Below are positions 22,996-35,600 of a stretch of DNA of 64,000 bases, piece by piece. Below the pieces are notes generated by a model. That model saw only the letters and a program-made list of their open reading frames with translations, made no database searches and had not been told where the DNA came from. The position numbers and the translations under genes are program-made. Location: contig OY992840.1 of assembly GCA_963921425.1 (NCBI GenBank), positions 14,734,621 to 14,798,620 on the forward strand, in the 5' to 3' direction. Position 1 is the first letter of the stretch; every line of letters starts with the position of its first letter. Source of the stretch: Dryas octopetala. Its lineage: Eukaryota > Streptophyta > Magnoliopsida > Rosales > Rosaceae.

Positions 22996-25900
22996 ATGGG
23001 GTCCTCAGCATCACCATGGTTAAGGATTTTACAAGAGTTGTGTGTTGTTGCTTTGATTTCCTGTTTGTCACAAGGTTTGTTATTCTTTTGTTTGTAGTAA
23101 TTTATTAATTTTGAACCCTTTTCATCACAAAATTATATATAGCCATGTTAGGCTATCTAATGCGGAACTAGTGTTCAACACTCAGGACCCATATTTTAGT
23201 TGCTTGTACATGTAAACAAATGTGTTACTTCGTAACATTGTCGGTCCATGCGTAAGGTTTTGAGGTCTAGCAGTAATCCAGAGTTCGTACGTGGTCTATA
23301 CTCAACCATGATAGAGAGACTCAGTGAGTATTTATACAAAGACTCAATGAAGGTCAAATATTGGCACAGCCAGTAATTGATTAGGAAATTCCTGTTGAGT
23401 ATGTTGAGTCCCATTACCAATTTTTTTGAGTTAATTAAGCATTTGAGAGTTGAGTCAAATAAGAAAGAAAAGGGACTAAATTCAAGTGGACCATGTTTGA
23501 TCAAATGTTGCAGTTCCTGTGGATGCTGAGGCCAAGTTGCAGACATTGCAAAATGCATCAAACCCTGAAGAAATGGAAGTTAAGAGGTCTGACTTCCCCT
23601 GTGATTTTGTGTTTGGAGTCAGTACTGCTGCTGCACAGGTGCATATTGATATGTGATGATATTTAATGCACATCTTTGATATATGGTTTCTAGTTTTGTA
23701 TTTATACATGTATCTTTGATATATCATATACTGTGTGCAGATTGAAGGATCAGCAAAAGAAGCAGGAAGAGGACCAAGTGTTTGGGACAACTTTGTTATG
23801 AAATTCCCAGGTTCATATACTACCTTAATTATATATACCATGTCTTCTAAATTGCTATAATATATTCAGTATTCTTTTGGCAGAGCATTTCTACTGTGGA
23901 TTAGTTTTGTTCCAACTATTTGGATCATTTTCTTACTCTTTATAATTTTCTTTGCATTCAGAAAGAATTGCAAACCACACCAACATGTTTACCACCATTG
24001 ATTCATATAAGCGATACAAAGTGAGTATAAAGTTAATACAAAGCTATAGATCATCAAGTTCCATTTACTATTCCTTGTAAAGAAATAAATCTTTTTTTGG
24101 CATAAATTTTACAAATGAATAATTGTAACTGTAGGAAGATGTGAAACTTCTGAAGGACCTTGGAGTTGATTCTCACAGATTTTCCATCTCCTGGACCAGG
24201 ATTCTTCCTAGTATGCATTTTACCTAATTTTTTGTTCCAATTAGAGGTTGAAGGGAGCTGCATGTTATTAAAATTGTGGATGAGGGTCTTTTCTCTGTCA
24301 AAATTGAGGGTTAAATTTATTTCTCTCATATATCTTATAATACTAGAATTTGAGGGATTACCTATCTTTCAATGTGCTTTTTTTTTTTTTTTTTCACAAA
24401 GTCATATTTACTTTTGCCTCTTTGTGTGGTATGGGCTTAAATTTGAGAGAAGGTGGAGAATTTCAGCATCTAATGAAAAGGATGGCTGTGATATTACAAT
24501 TGTTTTTTTTAGACTTGGAGAAGTGAACTTGTTACTCTCTGCTAAACACTCTGCTCTCTATTTGAAATTTTCGACATGTAGAGGGATCCTTGAGTGGTGG
24601 AGTGAACCAAGAGGGTATTGATCACTACAACAGCCTCATTGATGAACTAATCAAGAACGGTAAGAAGCCATCTTCCATGAGTTCTTTAACAAATTCGACA
24701 AAGCTTCGTAATAGAATCATGGGAATATAAGGCATACAAACACCTTACATTTTCTATGTTTCACTGCAGGCATCAGACCCTATGTGACCCTATTGCACTT
24801 TGACCCACCACAAGCTTTGGAAGACAAGTATGGAGGCCTCCTGAATCGCTCCTTTGTGTAAGTACCTTCTTATACTACTTTTCATGTCTCAATAGTTTGG
24901 GAAAATGCATGCATCCCACCTTCATTAAAGTTTATAGTCAATGCCACAAACTATCATTCATATTCTCATTGTCACTTTTTCAGGGATGACTTCAAGGATT
25001 ACAGTGAAATTTGCTTTAAAACGTATGGAGATAGGGTCAAGAATTGGATTACAATCAATGAGCCATATATAATCGCCAAGATGGGATATGACCTTGCAGT
25101 TGCTCCTCCAGGCAGGTGTTCTGTGCGAACGGCTTTTCCATGTACAGTTGGTAATTCAGCCACTGAACCTTACATTGTGACCCATAACCTTCTCCTTGCC
25201 CATGCTACCATTGTTAAGCTCTACAGAGAAAAGTTTCAGGTAAGGCACACACTACTGATTCATTTACCATGAACTCCTTTATGCCTATCCCTTTGTGATC
25301 AAATTTTTGGGATTTTTCTCTTGGCTAATATGTTTTAGGGAAGACAAGGTGGACAAATTGGAATGAGTAATGTAGGACAATATATTGAGCCTTTTTCGGA
25401 TTCAGCAGAAGACAAAGCTGCAGCAAAAAGAATTCTGGACTTCGAACTTGGATGGTTAGTAAATCCACACTTTGAAGTCTTATAATTGTGTCATTTGCTA
25501 ATTTAATATAGAATGGATTTTCTTATTAGGTTCATCGAACCATTAGTATACGGAGATTATCCAAAGAGTATGAGAGATTTGGTCAAGGACAGGCTACCCA
25601 CTTTCACCGAGGAGGAGAAGAAATTGCTCAAGGGTTCCTTAGATTTTATTGGCATCAACTATTATACCACAAGATATGGTAAAAACGACCCAGCAAGTCC
25701 AAATAAACCAATCTCCTATAGCAATGATCCTTTAGCTTCATCGTTGATCGAAAGTAAGCTTTATATTACCTTTTCACTACTGTTTTCCTGTGTGTGCAAA
25801 CTTGACATGGTTTACTTATCCATGTTGTGACTGTTGCAGATAAAGATGGAATCCCAATTGGTCCTAAGGTAAGAAAATTGACATTTTATGAAACACTATT

Positions 25901-26577
25901 GTTGTTCTGGTGAAAACAAATTGAACAATTCTGCATATGGTTATCCCCTACTCTATAGTTTCAGTCTGTATATGAATGTAGCAACGTTTTACAAAAAAAA
26001 AAAAAAAAAACTCAAACTTCTTTACCTTGCAGGCTGAAGGAAGCATGTTCATCTATACTTATCCACAAGGTCTGCAGAAACTTTTGGAGTACATGAGGCA
26101 AAACTACCAGAGCCCCAAAATTTACATTTCTGAAAATGGAATGACTGAGGCAAAGGATGATAAACGTGGACTTGATGAATCACTAAAGGATCCACATAGA
26201 ATTCAAAGTATTCTTCAACATTTGTACCGGATCAAGATGGCAATAAAGTAAGTCATTTACCTTATGAATTATTAATCCGCATCAACACAAGAGTTAAGCA
26301 TGTGTTTTGGTATATTCAAACAACATGCACATATAATTAATAAAAACATCCATTTACTTGTCATTGCTGTTTTTGCAGCAATGGTGTGAATGTCAAAGGA
26401 TATTTCTACTGGACCCTATTTGACGACTTTGAATGGGGGGAGGGCTATATCCCTAGGTTCGGGCTTTACTATGTCGATTACATAGACAATCTCAAGCGCA
26501 TTCCTAAAGAGTCTGCCAAGTGGCTCCCTAAATTCCTAAAGGGTGAGGATGTACTCAAATTTGAGCTTAAGTTCTAG
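22996..26577 (+). CDS. GH1 beta-glucosidase, secretory
   Basis: Thirteen exons, the usual plant GH1 number, give 537 residues: 22996-23074, 23514-23638, 23741-23810, 23962-24020, 24135-24210, 24582-24659, 24770-24857, 24984-25239, 25339-25454, 25530-25753, 25840-25868, 26033-26247, 26379-26577. The enzyme hydrolyses beta-glucosides, probably defence or hormone conjugates. A signal peptide ([12 protein letters not shown]) leads. Glucose-binding Gln68 (AQIEG), His172, the acid/base Glu218 in TINEP, GINYY, the nucleophile Glu434 in YISENG, and FEWGEGY are all present, so the active site looks whole. Sequons NHT and NRS fit entry to the secretory pathway; there is no KDEL-type tail. Departures are HFDPPQ for the usual HWDLPQ and SMFIYTYP where a tryptophan usually precedes the YxYP. 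The aglycone and natural substrate are unknown. Confidence 0.92.
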
Positions 26578-27255
26578 ATGGTTGATCAAGCTGAAGTTCC
26601 TTGCATATAGTTGCCTATTAATGTTGAGTGGGAGAACTATAAACAAAGAGTGGTATAATGTACTCTCCCTTGAAGGTTCATTTTCAGAGGCTGCCATTTT
26701 CTTGGTATTTCTAATGGAATGGTTATTGGGAATGCCCTGTCCAAATTATGATATGATATGACCTGCAGCTACATGTAACTGGAAAGATGTGACAATAACA
26801 GAAAAGATTATGTGTTGTAAAAGAAAATAGGAAATAATGTGTTGTAAACTAGATCTAAATGTTCATGCTTTAGATTTAATCTAGGTGTTATAAGACTCCA
26901 CATATGATTTGTGTGCATATTTTGAACCAAAAACTGATTGAAGAAATTTATGCTTGTTATAACTGTTGTTTTTTAATTTTTAATATAGTTGTTGAACTTG
27001 CCCAATGAGCAATGTTTGTAGTAACTTGTTACACAAAGAAAGTAGTTAGCTCAGTCAATTTTGGTTTCTTTTAATGATACAACACAATTAATATTGTAGT
27101 AAATGAGATACATACCACAGTTACAAATCTAAGTGAAAACTGCCCAGATTGAGGCACATTTCTCTGCTTATGTAGCCTCATAAGTATGCAATATTTTGAA
27201 AATGACCACAATGAAATGGCAATGATTTGGAGCAGCTACACAAAGAAAAAAAAAA
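26578..27255. other. Convergent 3' regions of the glucosidase and receptor genes
   Basis: Non-coding spacer between two genes that converge. It probably contains both 3' UTRs. Nothing else is supported. Confidence 0.3.
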
Positions 27256-29137
27256 TCAATGATGTGATGCAGTGTCGAATCTTTGGTCTCCATCTGCTGT
27301 TGCCTGGACTTGAACTGCATACTGTAAGTTCCAAAGGATGTCTTCGAAAGATGGGCGGCTTGACTCTGGAGAAATGCATTTTTTCATTATGGAGATCACA
27401 ATTGATAAAGATTCTTGTGAGCAAGTGGCTAGAACAATCGGTTCAACTATCTGTTTCTGGCCATCCTGACTATTGAGAGAGGCCTGTAAATAGCAGAATT
27501 AGTTAGAGTTCGTTATAACTCATGAGTCATGAATCTTGCACATTTTTCATGTACATGCAGTGCAAAGATTAATAAGATCTGAATCAAGTCAGAAATCCAT
27601 CAACTACCATATCATTGAGCAGGACTGCCTCTCTTCGAGCAGGCATGGAAGATCCAACAAGAGCCTCGAGTACTATATATCCGAAGCTATAAGCATCATC
27701 CTGTAAACTTGTCATTTTCCTGAAGAAATGGACTCCTCATGGTTAGATGTCAACAATTAAATAACTCTTATGCAGCCAACCTGCAGCAAGATACAGTAAC
27801 TTGCAAAATAAACTAGCAAAATAAACTGCCTGTTCAGTATAAACCTAAAGAAATAGTACTGATTACATCACAACACTGCTTTAAAAATGGAAATCTTACC
27901 ATGATTTAAGGTCTTCTTTTGCCTACAAAATAAGAACAAACAAATCATAATTACATGGGAAGAAAAGTATTATCACAGGTCCAACCATTTATTCAGTCAT
28001 TAGGAGGAGACCTACCCTAGATTTATCAGTTTCTTCTGAGATAATGGACAGTCCATAGTCGCATAATTTTGCCATATTATTCTCATTGAGCAAGATATTA
28101 TTCATCTTCAGTCGGTTGTTGAAGAAACCAGGAATAACTCCAGTATGTAGGAAGTGCACAGCCTTGGCAACACCAATTAGAACTGCCAGTCTCTCTGACC
28201 AGTTGAGACCCTTTCCAGGACTATTCCCTACACAAGCATTATTTGTTATGCTTAAAAAGAAAATATTATGCCCAAGTTTACACTGCTTCATAAAAGAAAA
28301 TTCCCAAGTTCCCTTTTGTTTTTTCAATAAAGAAGTTGTCCAGAAAAATGATAATAGGGAAAAAAAAAAAAAAAAAAGGAGGCCAAATCTCATATCTAAG
28401 TGTTTTGGCCCAAAAGTTATGATCAATTTTGAAAGAAATGCAATACTGTCTACTTAAGTTTGACTTGGAAAACACATGCAAAAGAAGGTGAGAACACATT
28501 TGAAATTAGGCTCTCAATTGCACCAAAAAAATTTCATATTTAGTTTTCCAAGCTTACCAGAGAGATGAGCACGAAAGGTCCCATTTGGAACATATTCAGA
28601 TACAAGAAAGACCTTGTCCAGACTGTAATCATCTCCACCATCAAGGCAGTGCCCTAAAAGGCATACCAAATGCGGGTGACGAAGCTTAGCAAGCAGATCC
28701 AACCTGAATTTAAAATTTCGAATCGAGTATTTCTTTGACAAAGGCAAGCACCTAATAGCTACTTGAGTCCCATTATCTAGTCTTCCTTTGTAAAGCTGCA
28801 TGTCAAAGGAAATGAGGAAGCATATGTTATATTGAAAAATGAAGTTTCAATGGCTTAGTCAAGCTGACATCATAGCAATTTTAGCAGAGTGGTAACATGT
28901 TCTGAATTGCAAACTATACCTTCCCATATGAACCTTCACCCAAAAAGGCAGAGTTGTCAAAGTTGTTGGTAGCTTCCATCAACTCTTCTAAAGCAAATGT
29001 CTGGCACACCGGGAGACCTTGTGTGCCTACCTTTGCAGCTTGTGAATTAAATCCTGAATGACAGAAGAAGAAAAAAAGCCATCTTGGTCAGCTTAAATGT
29101 TCATCAATTTTTAAACTAATGATCAAATGCTACCTGC

Positions 29138-29182
<45 letters not shown>

Positions 29183-30578
29183 CAAAGAAAAAGAAGTGTC
29201 ATTTGTTGTTAGTGGTTGACCTACTTGCATTTGTTAGAATCTCAGAGGAGAGCCCTGCTGCTGTGCTATCTTGCACTGATTTCTGCAGTAAATGCTGCTC
29301 CGAGATCCCCCGAGGGCAAAATCTTCTATAGAAAATGATAATGCTTAAAACCAGAAGCACTGTAAGCACAAATATTCCTAGAATCACACCCACCAAGATT
29401 CCTACATCTTTTCCTCCAGATTGTTTCTTCTTTGGGCTGACTTCCTTGCAATATGATTGTGCATGCTGATATTGCATACCAATGGATAAGCAATTCCCAC
29501 CATACTTAACAATTCTCTTTTCTGATTCAGTTCTCAAACAAGAGGGCAAGTCACCTGTCAAACTATTATTTGATATATCAATGAAATCAAGTTTGCTGCC
29601 ACAGCTTAGATGGCCTGGAAGTGAACCACTCAACAGATTTGAAGCCAAATTCAAGTAACTGATATTGGGCAAGGAGAAAAGTGCAGCAAGAGGTGTGCCT
29701 CCAAGTGTATTGAATGACATATCAAGGTGTTGAATCCCACTTATTATGGAATATTGCTGTGGAATCTCACCAGAGAAGGAATTGTTGCTGAGAAAAAGCA
29801 TGACCAACCCTTTGGGCATTGAGGGTAGTATAGAATTTAATTTGTTCCCACTCAAATCCAGCACTTGTAAGCTACTTAAGCTTATGAGATCTGGTAATTT
29901 ACCTGCTATCTCATTGCTAGACAAAGCAAGATCAGTGAGAGTGCTGATACTCAAAATTGAAGATGGGAATGGACCTTTCAACTGGTTGTTCCTCAAGCTT
30001 AGAGTTGTGAGATTGGATAGTGAATCAAACCAGTTGGGGATAGTATCATTTAAAGAATTGTCATCCATTTTAAGAGTTTGAAGCTTCACCATTGCAGAAA
30101 TCTTAGGTGGGATTAAACCAAAGAGAAAGTTTGAACTCAAATCCAGATGTTCAAGGGAAGACAACCTGTGAATTTTGTCTGGAAGTTGACCCCAGATGCC
30201 CAAAGACACAAGACTGAGGGTTTTCAAGTTGTTTAGCCTTGCCAGGGTAGTCACAAAAGAGTCCAAAGAGAAATTCACTGATAAAGTTTGTTTTGGAATT
30301 GAAACCCCATTGAACTCACTGACTTTGGCTGGCTTATCACCCTTAATTCTGAGCTCAGTTACATCATTGTCTAGGCATGTGATATTTACTTGTGCAAGTG
30401 AAGATATAGAGCAAAAATCTATGCTATGATCGACCCAAATTTCCAATTGCTTTGGGTACTCCAAATGCTTCCTTAGCTGTAGAAGCACTTGGGTTTGAGA
30501 GGATTGTAGCTGATGACTACTCAGAAATAAGAAACTCCATGAAAGACAGAATAGCAGAAATGATCTAGAACACCCCAT
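27256..30578 (-). CDS. LRR receptor-like pseudokinase (At3g03770 type)
   Basis: Seven exons on the minus strand give 766 residues: 30578-29225, 29053-28920, 28795-28558, 28227-28016, 27922-27900, 27719-27608, 27483-27256. A signal peptide, an N-terminal cap with paired cysteines, about ten leucine-rich repeats (LEHLDLSSNFLFGLIPP type), and a transmembrane helix near residues 395-420 ending FYRRF are followed by a kinase-like domain from about 485. The glycine loop LGEGSYGK is present, but the ATP-binding Lys is Arg511 (VAIRC). The HRD loop is replaced by IPGFFNNRLKMNN, and DFG is CDYG. It is therefore expected to be catalytically dead and to work as a plasma-membrane scaffold or co-receptor. 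Exon 5 is only 23 bases. The intron after exon 1 contains a long A/T homopolymer (29142-29179). Confidence 0.92.
29142..29179. repeat. Long homopolymer A tract in an intron
   Basis: Nearly forty consecutive A on the plus strand, hence T on the coding strand. It lies 45 bases downstream of the donor of receptor exon 1. It could be the tail of an old retroposed insertion or simple slippage; no body is recognisable beside it. Confidence 0.85.
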
Positions 30579-33219
30579 GAAAAATTCCCTTTTATTATCA
30601 ATGCTTCATGAAGCCATGAAGTGTCCAAAATCTGTACAATAAAAGAACCCAATATAACCTGTCATTTTATTGAAACACTAAAGGAGGCTAATAATTATAA
30701 GTCAAACAGAGTTGAAAGAGGGGATGACTCATTAAAGATGAAACCCAATTGTGACAGTATCAGATTGAAATATTGAATTTTCTGGGATTTTAGGAAACCA
30801 ATAGAAATCAGACACAGTGAAAATGTAAGTTCCCAACAAGCTGAAAGACAAAGAAATTCCTCAAAATATTGAACTTTGGAGCAAGTCCCACACAAAGCAG
30901 AAACAGAGAAAATGCAGAGGCTTTGAAGTAATGAAATCCCAGGCTGATTACACTTACTAAACCAAATGTATTAGATTTAAGTCAAGCAAAATAAGCAAAA
31001 CCCACAAAGGAAAAACAAGGATGAGAACTGAGAAACAAATATCCGTTTGAGTGGCATGTGCAATAACCATTGAAGAAGAGTGACTATCAAATATTTGCTT
31101 TTCTGCTGAAAAAGTTTGCTGCAGTAGAACAGAGAAAGTGGGGTACCTCTATTTAATGCATTAAGTTCTCGCACATGGTGTTCTTACTAAAAGGCCATGA
31201 GCTCTCCAGCATTAATGGAGTCGGCTTTTACTGGTATGTTAAGAAAAAAAGCTGGGACGGCTACTCTGACAGTGTTAGTCTTGCTCTCTTTGAGCAGTAA
31301 GTGAGAAGTGGTGGAGGTGACCGACTTGAAAACAATGAAAAATCTGTTACCTTATTTGTTCATAACAACAATTATCTCATGAAAAAAATTAATTTTTTAG
31401 TTGTATGTCCATTTTTACCTTGTTTTCTGTTTTTCTTTTCTTTTTCAGTTGCTTCGATGAAGCAGATGTTTGTGTTTCAAACTTCCAATTGCTCTTTTGA
31501 TCCGTAGGTTTTTTTTTTGTTTTAATTTGATTATGAACAATATAAATATTCAAAAGGGTAGATTGGTAAAAGGAATACATGTCCTTGGGACTTGTGATTG
31601 CAACTTACCATAACTTGACAGGCTGTGCCAAATGAAATCAACAGATGCCCATTCGTTCATAAAAATCCACTAGTTAATTTAGGCTATTTAGCTGGTTAGA
31701 TATTTATTGTAAAATCAATATTATTATTTATTAGACTTGTCAAAGGTTTTCTCCACTCTCTTAACCAAAAAAAAAAAAGGTTTTCTCCACTTTCACATCA
31801 ATTAGTGTCAAAATTTTAAAAAATCTTCTGAGTTCTGAAGTTTGCAGTTTCTAGCATTAATATGAGTCGAGCAGCTCAGGATAAAGCATTTGATAAGGGA
31901 CCTGTCCTCCACATTTGAATCCCCTATAGTCTTTTGAGTCAAAAATATCACAAACAAGGGCCATGTGAATAGCATGTTGAAAAGCTAAATATCAGCATTT
32001 CTTAACACAGAAGACCATTTATGCTAGTAGGCTCAAGCCACTCAGATTGTAAATCTTGTTCAATCCCAAAAGTATGCCCAGTTTCAGAGGAAATGGGATT
32101 AAAATGAAGAGCTCAAATTATGCCAATAACTTGCAAGAATGACCAAGTCAATACAACATGGACAGTGACAACTCTGTCATCTTTTAGAACAAGCACTTAC
32201 AAGGTCCCACTGGTCGTAGACAGCTTTCAAGGTCATCCTCTTATATTATGAGGTTTTTTTTTTTGGCCGGGCTCTTATCTTATGAGGTTAACCTACAGCA
32301 TATTACAAATATCACATGCTGGTGCCAATTCTATTACCATCAAACAAACATATTAACTATTAAGTGGCTCACAAATTGGAAAATCAAGAGTAAATTTCAT
32401 TTTTCACAGACCATAGCTGAGCACTTACACCGGATACAGTCATCATATGAAATAATAATTCACTTTTCTCTATAATCAACATTCAACAATTAGCCATCAC
32501 TCTCTTAAAAAAAAGATCACATGCATCATGAAATTTGGCCAACATGAGGAGGTTCATCATAGCTAGACATACCCTGACCCAGAAAAAATTACAACTGATA
32601 TATGATTTGCATTCAACAGATTATTTATTCCAAAGTAAGATTAATGATAGAAAACTAAAAGTGAATAAGCAAGTCCCACATCAATTATGCCATGACTGGG
32701 CTCCTCATGAAATAACAATGAGTAAAAAGAGAACCCTATCTGTATAAGGCATCTTATGGCCTCAAGTGGAAAGAGAATCATATCTACACAGTATACAACA
32801 TCATATACGGTCCCACCCTCCATAATATGGAACCCTAATTTCAGGTCACTTTGACTTCTTGACAAAGATTAGGTTTTACACAGGTAATACAGCACAGTAG
32901 CATTTAAAGTGTAATAAATGAGAAATAAGATAGGTTTGAGCATGAGGATACTCAGATGCATAGAGATAGTGGTAATGACAAAACAGACTCTCATATTCAT
33001 ATTTGCTTATCTTTGGTACCAAGATGGGACCGACCAATTCATGATTTCACCTTTAGCATCATGGAATATTTTTATCAAATAAAGTTTTAAGGGAATTATT
33101 ATAACCATATGATTTTGGAGGATGACAGTCTGCCCTTGCTTTCATAATCATAACTAAAATAAAGAGAATATTTACCCTTGCCATAAATTATCTTAAAAGA
33201 GCTCCTGCTTAGGACACAT
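30579..33219. other. Upstream region of the receptor gene and intergenic DNA
   Basis: About 2.6 kb with the probable 5' leader of the receptor in the first 600 bases. The rest is AT-rich with no supported gene or element. Confidence 0.3.
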
Positions 33220-34078
33220 TGGTTCATCTTGCACAAATAGCCCACTATTTTTATTAGTCTATGGTTGGCATCCGGAGGCTGTATAAAAGATGTAATGGTT
33301 GGAATGAATTAGGCAGCTCCAATGAGTACGCAATGCCTCATCCCCGAAGTTATGCTTAGGCAACAAATCCAGACACAACAAAGAGACCAAACTTTCTAGA
33401 TTATTTCAAACTGCTAGCTAAGAGTCTTTTAAATAAGAGTTGAATCATGGCACCAATACAAACACTGCACGACAACTCTAACCATCTGAATGGATAAAGT
33501 AGTTCACAAAAACATCATAACAGGGAAAATGGGATATAAAAATAAGCCAAAGCTAGACAAAGAAATGGAAATTCATACATACGACAAAATAAAAACGAGA
33601 AAACAAAAAGAGGGAGAAAGAGCTCTAGGCCACAAAATTGCTTAAAATGATAGTTCCTAACTTGAGTTGATCTAAGGCCTCACAAACCTGGAGACCCTTG
33701 AATGACTTGACATTTGAAGCCTCTCACATATAATGCCTACCAGTGGGTTCACAGCATGTCAGAGATTATTCTCCTGAAACATTTTTGTCAGATTCCCAGT
33801 ACCCATGCACCAACCAGCATAATATAAGCTCACAAGGTTCATTGTTATAGATACAGATTCATCTAAGTTCTCAACATTGACCAATACTAATTTGCCATCC
33901 ATGGTTTGCAACACAACTGAACTCAACTGTGACAAAGATGTAGCAATGGACATTTTGCTCGTCTTCCCTTCTAGTTCTCAACCAAAAAGTGAAGATCAGC
34001 ACCCACAGCCAACATGGTGAAGTCAATAAACATGGGATCCTTCAGCACTGGCTCAATCAGTCAATTCATCATAGTTAC

Positions 34079-35440
34079 TTACATATTTAAAGGAGCTGGA
34101 AACCCTTGAAATTCTATCTTGCCTTCGTGTGCCATAACAACATCAGGAACCACTTCTTTATATTTGCTCACTATTCTCTTCATGAAAGTCTTCTCAGTCA
34201 TTTTGAGCACATTAACAAAGTTAATATCTTCGTCTATCAACCCCTGCGACAATAATAGTTGCAGAACTGAACACCTAGGAATAATTCTCTTCTCCAAGCT
34301 AAGCAGTAAAAGATTTGGATTCCTTGAAATCGTTGATGGCTTCATATTCAATTTATTCGTGAAGAAAGTCATCAATTTCTGGATCTTCTTCACTGAAGTA
34401 AGCATACACATGGGCTGCAATTTGAATGCTGAATAAATATCATCTTTCGACATACCAAAACTTCTATAAGTTTCCAACTTCTGCTCCCAGAGTGTCTTAC
34501 TCATCACTGCCATGCTACGATAGGCTAGAACAAATAGCAGATTATTGGGATCAAACCCCAAATTTTTTACTTCACCAATAATCTCACTAACCCGATAACC
34601 CCTTAGAAGCATTGTCCTTGGCTGAACCATGAAAAGTTTCACAATAAGTGACTCAGGTACACCATGGCTCTTCAACGTTGACATGTTCGGCACCATCACC
34701 TTTTCCAAATTAAATTGAAGCATCCGGTAGCAACCCTTTATAGCCTTTAGGACACTCTCATTACTGCTAAGAAACCGCCTAAGCACTTCAACATTTGGAA
34801 TGATGACGTTTTTAAGGCTGCTTGTTAAAATACAAGGCATTTTGGATAAAACCTCTGCAGTTTCAAGGTCTGAAAGACCCAAAGATTTGAAAAAATCGAT
34901 TTTTGGCTTTAAAATCTTCCGAGTATCTAATAAAAACAATGCAGGACGCTTCATGGTCATGGTTGTTATATCCTTTTCACTGAAACCATGATTTCGAAAG
35001 AACTCAAACACCGTTTGTGCATCACCCTCAAGCACACGTGGGTGTTTACAAATCATTTCGGCAAGGCTAGTGTTTGAAAACCCCAAAGACTTAAACAATT
35101 TCAAATTGGGCTCAAGTTTACCGTCTAAATCAGCCAAAAGCAATACTGGACGTTTGGTGATTATGTTTCTGATGTGGGTCTGAGTCAACCCGTGAGCTCT
35201 AAATAGGCTCAGTACCGAGTCAGGGTTGTGTGTGGGTTCAATGCGGAGCTTCTTGGAAGCTGAAATGGCTGATTCTGAGGACAACCCACATGATTTTTTA
35301 AGGTAAGAGACTGTAAAAGATTGTTTATCTGTTAAATTAGAGAGGGCTGAGATGGCTTTGGGAGTGGAGGTTGAGAACATGTAGCCATAGCTAAATGGTG
35401 CGGCTCTGTGCTTTAGTTTTGTGAAAACTGAACGAAGCAT
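34079..35440 (-). CDS. mTERF-domain protein, organellar, intact copy
   Basis: A single uninterrupted exon of 453 codons. The first 35 or so residues are basic and hydroxylated (MLRSVFTKLKHRAAPF), a probable mitochondrial presequence. The remainder is a series of mTERF helical repeats of about 35 residues with the typical pattern of a proline near the start of the helix and FxxLGF/G turns (KLFKSLGFSNTSLAEMICKHPRVL, IDFFKSLGLSDLETAEVLSKMPCIL). mTERF proteins bind organelle nucleic acids and affect transcription termination, splicing or ribosome assembly. This intronless, short-linker type belongs to a large lineage-expanded group. The start is the first Met, and a TATA-like TATAAAAG lies about 150 bases upstream. 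Exact target is unknown. Confidence 0.92.
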   Translation of the reverse strand: MLRSVFTKLKHRAAPFSYGYMFSTSTPKAISALSNLTDKQSFTVSYLKKSCGLSSESAISASKKLRIEPTHNPDSVLSLFRAHGLTQTHIRNIITKRPVLLLADLDGKLEPNLKLFKSLGFSNTSLAEMICKHPRVLEGDAQTVFEFFRNHGFSEKDITTMTMKRPALFLLDTRKILKPKIDFFKSLGLSDLETAEVLSKMPCILTSSLKNVIIPNVEVLRRFLSSNESVLKAIKGCYRMLQFNLEKVMVPNMSTLKSHGVPESLIVKLFMVQPRTMLLRGYRVSEIIGEVKNLGFDPNNLLFVLAYRSMAVMSKTLWEQKLETYRSFGMSKDDIYSAFKLQPMCMLTSVKKIQKLMTFFTNKLNMKPSTISRNPNLLLLSLEKRIIPRCSVLQLLLSQGLIDEDINFVNVLKMTEKTFMKRIVSKYKEVVPDVVMAHEGKIEFQGFPAPLNM

Positions 35441-35592
35441 TGGATAATTGAGAAGTAAAAGATTGCTTAGCTGAGAATGAAGGTTTACCTGGTCTGTAAT
35501 TTGAAAAGCTATTGGATGCTATCGAAGTGCTTCAAGCATTGGGCTTTCCTTTGCATCCTTTCTTCTTGTGCATTGCCTTTTGGCTTTGGCCC

Positions 35593-35600
35593 CTTTTATA
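35593..35600 (-). promoter_or_regulatory. TATA-like element before the intact mTERF gene
   Basis: Read on the minus strand, TATAAAAG lies about 150 bases before the start codon. It is identical in unit 2 (41916-41923), although that copy's coding frame is broken. Confidence 0.45.

Noticed and set aside
27984-28430. Separate short kinase-like gene on the minus strand
   Set aside because: It is exon 4 of the receptor pseudokinase read through into its introns.
29142-29179. SINE or retrogene tail at the long A tract
   Set aside because: No body, internal promoter boxes or target duplication is visible beside the tract. Homopolymer slippage is enough.
33759-33953. Small minus-strand frame downstream of the intact mTERF gene
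   Set aside because: It lies in the duplicated 3' flank and is interrupted in unit 2; it is likely 3' UTR sequence.
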